From the NCBI GenBank assembly GCA_021156225.1, contig JAJNBN010000292.1, positions 1 to 5,382 of the forward strand: a stretch of 5,382 bases of DNA, written 5' to 3'. The position numbers and the translations under genes were made by a program. Shown here piece by piece: positions 1-5,382 of this stretch; the first letter of the stretch is position 1, and each line of letters opens with the position of its first letter. Below the pieces are notes generated by a model, which did not search any database, was not told where the DNA came from, and saw only the letters and a program-made list of their open reading frames with translations. Origin of the DNA: Verrucomicrobiota bacterium (lineage in GTDB: Bacteria; Verrucomicrobiota; Verrucomicrobiia; Limisphaerales; JAEYXS01).

Positions 1-894
1 TTCGTGGATCGCACGTTCAATCTGAACCTGAACATCAGCAAGGCCATCCTCCAATTTTTCCTCGATCGCTGGCAGCCCGATCTCTTCGTCCATTTCGAGA
101 TGGTGCCCGACCGTCTGCCCGAAGCCTTGCGCGAACTCATCGCGAAGTTCCCTCCCGGTGGCGTGCAGCTCGAGGTCGGCATCCAGACGTTCAACACCGA
201 AGTGGGCAAGAACATCAGCCGCCGGCAAGATTACACCAAGCTCGCTGATAACTTCCGCTACCTGCGCGAGCATACCGGCGTGCATATCCACGCGGACCTC
301 ATTGTCGGCCTACCCGGCGAGACCTTGGAAAGTTTTGCCGCAGGGTTTGACCGCCTCATCGCGTTGAAGCCGCAAGAAATCCAAGTAGGCATCCTCAAAC
401 GCCTGCGCGGCACGCCCATCGTCCGGCACGATAAAGAGTTCACCATGCTCTACAGCGCGCAAACGCCGTATGAGATTTTGCAGAATCGCGACCTCGATTT
501 CGCCACCATGCAGAAGATGCGCCGGTTCGCCCGCTTCTGGGATCTGGTGGGGAACAGTGGCAACTTCGTGGAAACGACGGCGCTCATCTGGCACGAACAG
601 CCTTCCGCCTTCAACGCCTTCCTAGAATGGACCGAGTGGCTGTATCAACGCGTCGGCCGCACGAACCAGATCGCCCTGCCCCGTTTGATGGAGTTCCTCT
701 TCGAGTTCCTCACCACCGCTCGCGGACTGTCCATCGAACCCGTGGCGCTCTCCCTGTGGAAAGATTTCCAACGCGCCGGTCGCAAGGACAAGCCTGAGTT
801 CCTTCGCGAACATTTGCCGGAAGAAAGACACCCGACACCATCACGGGAAAAGAGCTCCGGACCGAAGCGGCAGGCAAGGCATGTAGCAGTGTGA
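1..894 (+). CDS. B12-binding-type radical SAM protein with DUF4080, 3' part only (5' end outside the window)
   Basis: This is the C-terminal 297 residues of a radical SAM enzyme. The frame is open to the left edge, and the first codons read FVDRTFN, a motif that normally lies inside the radical SAM barrel. The GTG at 4 is therefore not the true start, and the cobalamin-binding domain and the CxxxCxxC cluster motif should lie upstream. Visible barrel signatures are GVQLEVGIQTFN (nt 160-195) and HADLIVGLPGET (nt 289-324), the usual late strands of the Elp3/MiaB/NifB-like fold. Residues from about 150 to 280, rich in aromatic residues and Arg, match the DUF4080 region. The protein ends in a basic tail, KRQARHVAV. 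Members of this family have no firmly assigned reaction, so no substrate is proposed. The gene ends at TGA 892-894. The next gene starts 189 nt later, so a shared operon is not obvious. Confidence 0.88.
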   Translation, partial: FVDRTFNLNLNISKAILQFFLDRWQPDLFVHFEMVPDRLPEALRELIAKFPPGGVQLEVGIQTFNTEVGKNISRRQDYTKLADNFRYLREHTGVHIHADLIVGLPGETLESFAAGFDRLIALKPQEIQVGILKRLRGTPIVRHDKEFTMLYSAQTPYEILQNRDLDFATMQKMRRFARFWDLVGNSGNFVETTALIWHEQPSAFNAFLEWTEWLYQRVGRTNQIALPRLMEFLFEFLTTARGLSIEPVALSLWKDFQRAGRKDKPEFLREHLPEERHPTPSREKSSGPKRQARHVAV

Positions 895-1007
895 GTTGAA
901 TGGCAGGATGGCGGTAGGAAACGGAGCCGAATGGCGCATTGTAACGGCAAGAAAAGTTGACCTCGCGGATTTCCCCCTCGAAAAGCACAGCAAATGTCAC
1001 TGTAGCG

Positions 1008-1037
1008 TTGACCGCAGGCAAGGCCATGGCTTACTAA
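1008..1037 (+). promoter_or_regulatory. Possible sigma-70-type promoter for the dienelactone hydrolase gene
   Basis: TTGACC at 1008-1013 matches five of six bases of the -35 consensus. TACTAA at 1032-1037 matches about three of six at -10, with an 18-nt spacer. The predicted start is near 1044, giving a leader of about 40 nt before the ATG at 1084. The -10 match is poor, so this is only a candidate. The rest of 895-1083 contains no other signal that I recognise. Confidence 0.25.
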
Positions 1038-1074
1038 CAACAGCCAGACACACCCGCCATAAACACACTTAGCC

Positions 1075-1078
1075 GGAG
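1075..1078 (+). promoter_or_regulatory. Shine-Dalgarno GGAG for the dienelactone hydrolase gene
   Basis: GGAG lies five nt before the ATG at 1084. It supports that start and is the only clear ribosome binding site in the window. The four minus-strand genes lack an obvious one. Confidence 0.6.
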
Positions 1079-1083
1079 ACACC

Positions 1084-1875
1084 ATGACCATCATCGACAG
1101 CGAGTTTGAAGACGTGCTGACTCCCACAGGGCCGATGCGCACGTATATTTTCCGACCCGCCACTCCCGGACGTTATCCGGGCATTCTCCTTTACTCGGAG
1201 ATCTTTCAGGTCACCGGCCCGATCCGCCGCACGGCAGCAATGCTTGCCGGCCATGGCTTTGTGGTGGCCGTGCCGGAAATCTATCACGAGTTTGAACCGG
1301 CCGGCACCGTTCTCGCCTACGACCAAGCCGGGGCGAATCGCGGCAATGAGCTTAAGATCACCAAGCCGCTCGCGAGCTATGATTCCGATGCGCGTTGTGC
1401 GCTGGATGCATTGCTGGCGAATCCACATTGCACCGGAAATCTCGGCGTCATGGGCATTTGCATCGGCGGGCACCTCGCTTTCCGCGCCGCCTTGAATCCG
1501 GACGTGCAAGCCGCCGTTTGCTTCTACGCCACGGACATCCACAAGCGCGGTCTCGGCCAGGGGATGAAGGATGACACGCAAGATCGCATGAAAGAAGTTC
1601 GCGGCGAGATGATGATGATCTGGGGCCGCCAAGACCCGCATGTGCCGGACGAAGGCCGCGCCCTCATCTATCAATTGATGCTGAAAGCGGGCATCCATTT
1701 CACCTGGCACGAATTCAACGGCCAGCACGCCTTCCTGCGCGATGAAGGTCATCGCTACGACCCCGCCCTCGCCCTGCAATGCTATCAGATGGCCATCGGA
1801 TTGTTTAAGCGGAAGCTCGGCGAAGGCGACCAGCGGGTGGTTGCCGAAGGTGGCCCAAAAGAGTCGAAGCACTGA
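1084..1875 (+). CDS. Dienelactone hydrolase family protein (alpha/beta hydrolase)
   Basis: This is a 263-residue cytoplasmic alpha/beta hydrolase with no signal peptide, close to the usual 230-260 residues of the family. The nucleophile elbow is GICIGG with Cys126, the Cys typical of dienelactone hydrolases rather than Ser. Asp184 (GRQDPHVP) and His215 (FNGQHAF) complete the triad. Glu39 (YSEIF) and Arg86 (ANRGNE) correspond to the family residues that control the Cys and bind the substrate carboxylate. The classic enzyme opens dienelactone to maleylacetate in chlorocatechol breakdown. No other gene of that pathway is present here, so the true substrate is unknown. The ATG at 1084 has GGAG at 1075-1078, five nt upstream, and fits the family N-terminus. 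The gene converges with glnB and ends just before a shared hairpin terminator. It is probably monocistronic. Confidence 0.93.
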   Translation: MTIIDSEFEDVLTPTGPMRTYIFRPATPGRYPGILLYSEIFQVTGPIRRTAAMLAGHGFVVAVPEIYHEFEPAGTVLAYDQAGANRGNELKITKPLASYDSDARCALDALLANPHCTGNLGVMGICIGGHLAFRAALNPDVQAAVCFYATDIHKRGLGQGMKDDTQDRMKEVRGEMMMIWGRQDPHVPDEGRALIYQLMLKAGIHFTWHEFNGQHAFLRDEGHRYDPALALQCYQMAIGLFKRKLGEGDQRVVAEGGPKESKH

Positions 1876-1900
1876 GTTTCTCAAATAGATCTGCCAAATA

Positions 1901-1933
1901 AAAAAGGCCCGGACATCACGTCCGGGCCTTTTG
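1901..1933. terminator. Bidirectional intrinsic terminator between convergent hydrolase and glnB genes
   Basis: A perfect 13-bp stem has arms at 1902-1914 and 1920-1932 with a 5-nt loop, ATCAC. Its core is the GC-rich GGCCCGGAC and its complement. The plus transcript ends in TTTTGTGT. The minus transcript ends in the better U-tract, TTTTTTATTT. The hairpin lies 26 nt after the hydrolase stop and 20 nt after the glnB stop (on the minus strand), so it can end both transcripts. Confidence 0.9.
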
Positions 1934-1952
1934 TGTATTCACTTAACCAAAA

Positions 1953-2291
1953 CTATACGGCTTGCTCGCCCGTCTCATCCGTGCGGATGCGGATGATGTT
2001 ATCGATCGGCATGACGAACACCTTGCCATCACCGATTTTCCCGGTCTTGGCCGCCTTCAGGATCGCTTCCACAGCCGGAGCGGTCATGCTATCAGCCACG
2101 ACAAGTTCCAGTTTGATCTTCGGCAGGAACTCCACCGTGTATTCGGAGCCACGGTAGATCTCCGTGTGCCCCTTCTGGCGGCCGAAGCCTTTGACTTCGG
2201 TGACCGTCATGCCCAGCACGCCGATGGCGGTGAGTGCTTCCTTCACCTCGTCCAGCTTGAAGGGCTTGATGACTGCTTCGATTTTTTTCAT
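1953..2291 (-). CDS. glnB: Nitrogen regulatory protein P-II (GlnB/GlnK)
   Basis: This is a 112-residue PII signalling protein, exactly the length of the classic family. It begins MKKIEAVIKPFKL and carries both signature stretches, YRGSEY (46-51) and TGKIGDGKVFV (83-93). Tyr51, the uridylylation site, is present. So is Arg47, which inserts into the AmtB pore in the E. coli GlnK complex. Gln39 and Lys58 (2-oxoglutarate/ATP site), Lys90, Arg101 and Arg103 (ATP phosphates) are also present. PII forms trimers that sense ATP/ADP and 2-oxoglutarate and regulate nitrogen assimilation. Here it follows amt by 19 nt on the same strand, so its likely partner is that transporter, a GlnK-like role. The frame stays open upstream into amt, but the ATG at 2291 gives the conserved N-terminus. 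Whether it is modified cannot be told, since no glnD is in the window. The gene is followed by the shared hairpin terminator. Confidence 0.97.
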   Translation of the reverse strand: MKKIEAVIKPFKLDEVKEALTAIGVLGMTVTEVKGFGRQKGHTEIYRGSEYTVEFLPKIKLELVVADSMTAPAVEAILKAAKTGKIGDGKVFVMPIDNIIRIRTDETGEQAV

Positions 2292-2310
2292 AGCCTGTTG
2301 GGTTGCCAGA

Positions 2311-3771
2311 TTACTTGTTGTTGATGACGAAGTCGGGATACGCCTCGTTGCCATGTTCGCCGATGTCCAATCCCTCTTGTTCCTCTTCCGCCGTGACGCG
2401 GATGCCGATGGTTGCCTTGAGGACGTACCAAACGATGAAGGAGATAATGAAGGTGAACGCGGCCACGGCGAGGACACCCTTGAGCTGGATCATCAATTGG
2501 CTCATGCCACCGGTGACTTCGAAGCCGGAGACGGCCTTCGAGATCTTCGCATCAGCGAAGAGACCCAAGGCCAGCGTGCCCCAGACACCGTTGGCCAAGT
2601 GCACCGAGAGCGCACCGACCGGATCATCAATCTTCATCTTGTCAAAGAAGAGCACAGAGAGCACCACCAGCACGCCGGCGATCAAACCGATCACGATGGA
2701 GGCTCCGACCGATACAAACGCGCAAGGCGCCGTGATGGCCACCAAGCCCGCCAAGCAGCCATTCAAGATCATGGACAGGTCGGGTTTGCCGAGCAGCAGC
2801 CACGCGGTGATCATGGCGCTGATGATACCCGCTACCGCTGCGGTGTTCGTGGTCACGAATACGTGTGCCATGGCGGAACCATCTCCCACACCCATGGTGG
2901 AACCAGGGTTGAAACCAAACCAGCCCAGCCAGAGGATGAACACACCGATGGTGGACAACGCAAGGCTATGACCCGGGAAGGGATGAACTTTGCCATTGGC
3001 CAGATACTTGCCCGCCCGCGGGCCCAACACAATCACACCTGCCAGAGCCGCCCAACCACCCATGGAGTGAACCACGGTAGAACCGGCGAAGTCGTAGAAG
3101 CCCATGTCAGCCAGGAAACCGCCGCCCCAGATCCAGTGACCCGTCACCGGATACATGAAAGCAACCAGAACGAAGCTGAACAGCACGAACGAGCCGAACT
3201 TGATACGCTCGGCCACCGCACCAGAAACGATCGTGGCCGCCGTGCCAGCGAAGACCAACTGGAAGAAGAACTTCGCGTAGAGCGGAACACCCGTCCAGTT
3301 GATCGAGGAGTACACGCCCTTATACGCGTCTCCTGTAGCTGGACTATTGTCCTCGCCCTTCAGCATGAAGATGCCTTCTGTGCCGACCCAGTCACTGCCA
3401 TCACCAAACATAAGCCCCCAACCTATGAAATAGTAGGAGAGAGAAGCACAGGCGAAGACCACGAAGTTTTTCGCGAGAATGTTAGCCGTGTTCTTTTGCT
3501 GGCACATGCCGGACTCAACGCAAGCAAAGCCCGCGTTCATCCAGAACACCAGCGCACCACACAGCAGCACCCACATGGTGTCCATGCCGATCTTCAGCGT
3601 GGCTGCCGGATCTGCCGCCGGAGCAGCCGGAGCTTCGGCAACGGCTGCGACGGCATTCGTCACAGCAGCAGCCGTTTCAGCGACGGCCGGTGGCGGCGCA
3701 TCCGCAGCCATCCCGAGCCAAGGGACAAGCCCGAGCGCGATTGTACATAAGAGCAGTTTGAGTTTCTTCAT
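2311..3771 (-). CDS. amt: Ammonium transporter (Amt/AmtB family)
   Basis: This is a 486-residue inner-membrane ammonium channel with 11 expected membrane helices after a cleavable signal peptide (MKKLKLLLCTIALGL..., probable cleavage near AADA, residues 22-25). Twin pore histidines are His235 (STVVHSMGG) and His391 (SVHLANG). The Asp227 and Trp215 equivalents of the substrate site are spaced from His235 as in E. coli AmtB. Phe170 and Phe174 (FQLVF) align with the phenylalanine-gate segment. The C-terminal tail from about 457 (IGIRVTAEEEQEGLD..HGNEAY) is the conserved cytoplasmic region that contacts GlnK. Residues 24-57 form an unusual Ala/Pro-rich periplasmic stretch before helix 1. The ATG at 3771 was chosen because the signal peptide starts there; the frame extends 35 codons further upstream without family resemblance. 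No clear Shine-Dalgarno is seen. Gene order amt then glnB is the reverse of the enterobacterial glnK-amtB. Confidence 0.97.
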   Translation of the reverse strand: MKKLKLLLCTIALGLVPWLGMAADAPPPAVAETAAAVTNAVAAVAEAPAAPAADPAATLKIGMDTMWVLLCGALVFWMNAGFACVESGMCQQKNTANILAKNFVVFACASLSYYFIGWGLMFGDGSDWVGTEGIFMLKGEDNSPATGDAYKGVYSSINWTGVPLYAKFFFQLVFAGTAATIVSGAVAERIKFGSFVLFSFVLVAFMYPVTGHWIWGGGFLADMGFYDFAGSTVVHSMGGWAALAGVIVLGPRAGKYLANGKVHPFPGHSLALSTIGVFILWLGWFGFNPGSTMGVGDGSAMAHVFVTTNTAAVAGIISAMITAWLLLGKPDLSMILNGCLAGLVAITAPCAFVSVGASIVIGLIAGVLVVLSVLFFDKMKIDDPVGALSVHLANGVWGTLALGLFADAKISKAVSGFEVTGGMSQLMIQLKGVLAVAAFTFIISFIVWYVLKATIGIRVTAEEEQEGLDIGEHGNEAYPDFVINNK

Positions 3772-3803
3772 AGTTAGGTATTGGGTGTCTCGTTTGTCCG
3801 GCA

Positions 3804-3830
3804 TGACCGGTAGCACTCGCCGTCCGGTCA
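3804..3830. repeat. Inverted repeat in the amt upstream region (TGACCGG/CCGGTCA)
   Basis: Perfect 7-bp arms at 3804-3810 and 3824-3830 flank a 13-nt spacer. The inner end is 32 nt upstream of the amt start. It could be an operator or a hairpin in the amt leader RNA. No U-tract follows on the minus strand, so it is not a terminator for transcription entering from the roadblock genes. Confidence 0.4.
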
Positions 3831-3846
3831 AATTTTCTCCACGCAA

Positions 3847-3873
3847 GGGCACACCACAGGCGTGCCCCTTTTT
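3847..3873. repeat. GC-rich inverted repeat between the roadblock gene and amt
   Basis: GGGCAC (3847-3852) pairs with GTGCCC (3862-3867). An inner CC/GG pair gives a compact hairpin with an ACA loop. On the plus strand it is followed by CTTTTT, terminator-like but with no plus-strand gene to end. On the minus strand it is followed by TTGCG with no U-tract, so it does not look like an intrinsic terminator for the roadblock gene. It may be a regulator site, a leader hairpin, or a plus-strand terminator for antisense RNA across amt. Confidence 0.4.
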
Positions 3874-3912
3874 CAAAGGCTTGCTAAACTTCGCAATGAA
3901 TTGCCGGGATGG

Positions 3913-4413
3913 TTAGTCCACTGGCTGGCCGCGGAAGAAGCGGCGATGGATGGGTGTCACCGGTTTGGGCGCCTCCATCTTGACAGGAGCTGGCGGAGGC
4001 ACTGCTGCGGGGGCCAGTGCGGTTGCCGCAGCTTGGATCATCGGCGCAGCGGGAGCGGTAGAAATTGGTTTGGCCGTCTGAATCTGGCTCGTCAATTGGG
4101 ACAAGGCCAAGTTGCTGGCCATCTTGAGCGCCGGATAGTTCACTGTTTCCGAGGTCAGGATACTGAGAAAACCATGTGAAGCCCGGCGGATATAGAGCCA
4201 GTAACCGTCAAACTTCAGCAGCAAATCATCAAACTGGCTCACCTGCAGGTCGAACGTGCTGTAGATACCGAGCAGGCGGCGGCCCAGCTCCGCAAAAATT
4301 TCGTCAGCGAAGATGGCGGGCATCTGGCGGCAGACCAGTTCCCCGTTCGTATTCATCACGAAACTGCCTTCCACACCGTGTATATCCTTCAAAGCAGCGA
4401 GTACTTTTTCCAT
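3913..4413 (-). CDS. Roadblock/LC7-like domain protein with Ala/Pro-rich tail
   Basis: This 166-residue cytoplasmic protein has no signal peptide or membrane segment. Residues 1 to about 110 fit a roadblock/LC7 fold. The opening helix is followed by GVEGSFVMNTNGELVCRQMP (13-32), the typical first hairpin of MglB-like proteins. Then comes a helix (35-52), two further strands including LLLKFDGYWLYI (64-75), and a final helix (93-112). Residues 113-153 are low-complexity Ala/Pro, ending in a short basic segment, HRRFFRGQPVD. Roadblock proteins usually form dimers that bind small Ras-like GTPases as activating proteins or scaffolds; MglB acting on MglA in Myxococcus is the known example. No GTPase is in this window. 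The gene starts 11 nt after the DUF4388 gene on the same strand, so the two are almost certainly co-transcribed. The domain call rests on reading the sequence by eye; an uncharacterised relative of the fold is possible. Confidence 0.78.
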   Translation of the reverse strand: MEKVLAALKDIHGVEGSFVMNTNGELVCRQMPAIFADEIFAELGRRLLGIYSTFDLQVSQFDDLLLKFDGYWLYIRRASHGFLSILTSETVNYPALKMASNLALSQLTSQIQTAKPISTAPAAPMIQAAATALAPAAVPPPAPVKMEAPKPVTPIHRRFFRGQPVD

Positions 4414-4424
4414 GGCGTTTTAAG

Positions 4425-5120
4425 TTATACGAGTTTCTTGGTGATCTGGGCGAAATTGGCCTTGGGAGTCGTCACGAAGCAGGCCACCGATTTTTCATTG
4501 AGCACACAGATGCCCTTGTTTTGGCGTCCGAACAGGTCCACCTCTCTGAGGTTCTCCGCCCCCAGACTCTGACCGATCAGGCGTAGCAGTTCGATGTTAT
4601 ACGCGAACGCGGCCTGCATGTTTTCCGCGTCGTCCGACTTGGCCTCTAACAGGCTGCCATCCTCGCTGAACTGGACACCGGAAATGACCTCCGGGTCCGC
4701 CAACACTTCAAGTACGGGATCTCTTTGCATAAATTGAGCCTTGTCCAATTGGATGACCTCGCCGCCCATTTGCAGTTCGGCCACGTTGGTTTCATCGTTC
4801 CGCGAGGCTGATTCCAAAAGCAGCCCCTGCCAATGGCGGGTAATGGTTTCTTCGGTTGGGCGGACTCCATCCTGGATGGTGAAATTGCCGTTCCGCCAGC
4901 GCAACATCTCATAAAAGGCCTCTTCGCCATAGACGCCGCCGACTTGGGCATGAACCACTTGGCCGCCCGCAAAATAGATCACTCCGACTTTATCATGGGT
5001 TTCCACCCTGACCGAACGTGTAGCCAAAGTGAGGCACTCCATCTGGATGAGATCCTGCAACGTTGCCCCCAACATCACACCCTCAAATCCCCGAGGCGCA
5101 GTCATCGCGTTGCTGATCAT
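4425..5120 (-). CDS. DUF4388 (PATAN) domain protein with degenerate C-terminal roadblock-like domain
   Basis: From the ATG at 5120 the protein has 231 residues and is cytoplasmic. Residues 12-103 match DUF4388, the domain found at the N-terminus of PatA-like response regulators. Visible motifs are GVMLGATLQDLIQ (14-26), YFAGGQVVHA (49-58), GEEAFYEMLRW (65-75) and GNFTI (78-82). Residues from about 133 to 231 resemble a diverged roadblock/LC7 domain: helix, then ISGVQFSEDGSLLEAKS, a long helix, and paired strands ending NKGICVLNEKSVACFVTT. No receiver domain is attached. Three in-frame ATGs compete: 5186 (253 aa), 5120 (231 aa) and 5105 (226 aa). I chose 5120 because the segment before it (PSLSCAEKAKKTRL...) does not look conserved, but no Shine-Dalgarno decides between them. 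It precedes the stand-alone roadblock gene by 11 nt, so the products may form a heteromeric complex. All starts lie downstream of the predicted sigma-54 start site. Confidence 0.8.
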   Translation of the reverse strand: MISNAMTAPRGFEGVMLGATLQDLIQMECLTLATRSVRVETHDKVGVIYFAGGQVVHAQVGGVYGEEAFYEMLRWRNGNFTIQDGVRPTEETITRHWQGLLLESASRNDETNVAELQMGGEVIQLDKAQFMQRDPVLEVLADPEVISGVQFSEDGSLLEAKSDDAENMQAAFAYNIELLRLIGQSLGAENLREVDLFGRQNKGICVLNEKSVACFVTTPKANFAQITKKLV

Positions 5121-5209
5121 AATATTACTTTGGTTACTACTAAGCCTGGTTTTCTTCGCCTTCTCCGCACAACTCAAAGAGGGCATTTCAAACCATTCTC
5201 AAAAACCTA

Positions 5210-5226
5210 AGCACTGCCCGTGCCAG
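5210..5226 (-). promoter_or_regulatory. Sigma-54 (-24/-12) promoter upstream of the DUF4388-roadblock genes
   Basis: Read on the minus strand the site is CTGGCACGGGCAGTGCT. Compared with the sigma-54 consensus YTGGCACG-N4-TTGCW it differs at one base only (G for the first T of TTGC). The invariant GG and GC have the required 10-nt separation. The predicted start is an A near 5199, 13 nt before the ATG at 5186 and 79 nt before the one at 5120. A short symmetry, GCAC-N5-GTGC, lies inside the match and could instead reflect an operator. Use would need RpoN and an enhancer-binding activator, neither of which is encoded here. Confidence 0.6.
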
Positions 5227-5382
5227 TCCTCTCGCTTTTGCGAAACTTGCCGCAATGGGGTGAAAACCTAGTACTTTATGTTAAGCGAGCTTACAGCAGC
5301 ATGTCTTCTTTTGCCCAAGGTGAATTAATTGCAGTTGCCGAAGACCCTCAATACCGATGGCTAAAATAAAGCATACTCTTAC
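5227..5382. other. Right-edge region upstream of the sigma-54 site, no convincing gene
   Basis: The stretch is more AT-rich than the coding parts. It holds two small dyads: TTGCG-N8-CGCAA at 5238-5255 and TAAGC-GA-GCTTA at 5282-5293. The second lies about 83 to 94 nt upstream of the predicted start, a position where enhancer-binding proteins often bind. A 22-codon frame (5301-5369, plus) and a 33-codon minus frame open to the edge (stop at 5281-5283) are present. Neither shows a recognisable protein. Confidence 0.4.

Noticed and set aside
870..1024. Direct repeat GCAGGCAAGGC at 870-880 and 1014-1024
   Set aside because: Eleven bases only, one copy inside coding sequence, with no other sign of a mobile element or attachment site.
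710..1027. 105-codon minus-strand frame partly in the gap after the radical SAM gene
   Set aside because: More than half overlaps the DUF4080 coding region in antisense. It has no ribosome binding site and no recognisable protein.
1069..1884. 271-codon open frame on the minus strand opposite the dienelactone hydrolase
   Set aside because: It lies entirely over a gene with a complete catalytic triad and a ribosome binding site, and shows no family motif.
2292..2477. N-terminal extension of glnB reading into amt
   Set aside because: The 62 extra residues have no PII similarity and overlap the conserved amt C-terminus. The ATG at 2291 gives the exact family length.
2164..3750. 528-codon open frame on the plus strand opposite amt and glnB
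   Set aside because: It is antisense to two unmistakable conserved genes. Its translation is a His/Asp/Arg-rich mirror of membrane-protein codons with no recognisable domain.
3772..3876. 35-codon N-terminal extension of amt
   Set aside because: It would bury the signal peptide, which begins cleanly at MKKLKLLL, and has no family similarity.
5301..5369. 22-residue plus-strand peptide MSSFAQGELIAVAEDPQYRW(LK)
   Set aside because: It is too short, without a ribosome binding site or known relative. Possible but unsupported.
5281..5382. Minus-strand frame open to the right edge, 33 codons, as the end of an upstream gene
   Set aside because: The translation has a Cys cluster and no recognisable C-terminal pattern. 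Open length at an edge is weak evidence.

Overview
The window looks like a piece of a Verrucomicrobiota chromosome, probably near the Pedosphaera/Limisphaerales group. This is an inference from protein style: an ammonium transporter with a long Ala/Pro-rich N-terminus followed by glnB, paired DUF4388 and roadblock proteins, and weak or absent Shine-Dalgarno sequences. No rRNA, tRNA or other taxonomic marker is present. There are six protein genes, and no mobile element, CRISPR array or RNA gene was seen.

Left part, plus strand (1-1875): the 3' end of a radical SAM gene of the B12-binding/DUF4080 type enters from the left edge. After 189 noncoding bases comes a complete dienelactone-hydrolase-family gene with a Cys-Asp-His triad. 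Both genes are read rightwards.

Middle, minus strand (1953-3771): amt and glnB form a two-gene ammonium uptake unit, read leftwards and separated by 19 nt. The transporter has the twin pore histidines and an intact C-terminal tail. The PII protein has the T-loop Arg47 and Tyr51 and the ATP/2-oxoglutarate residues, so PII gating of the channel should work. The hydrolase and glnB converge on one strong hairpin at 1901-1933, with A/T tracts that suit termination from both sides.

Right part, minus strand (3913-5226): two signalling genes are separated by 11 nt. The first encodes DUF4388 (PATAN) plus a degenerate roadblock-like domain. The second encodes a roadblock/LC7 domain with an Ala/Pro-rich tail. 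A near-perfect sigma-54 (-24/-12) promoter match lies directly upstream at 5210-5226. All four minus-strand genes point the same way. No clear minus-strand terminator is visible in the 141-nt gap before amt, which instead contains two inverted repeats.

The main hypothesis is that the sigma-54 promoter, the roadblock pair and amt-glnB form one nitrogen-responsive locus, linking a small-GTPase-type signalling module to ammonium transport. The sequence supports the layout and the promoter match. The functional link is inference, and no MglA-like GTPase is in the window. Bases 5227-5382 hold no convincing gene.
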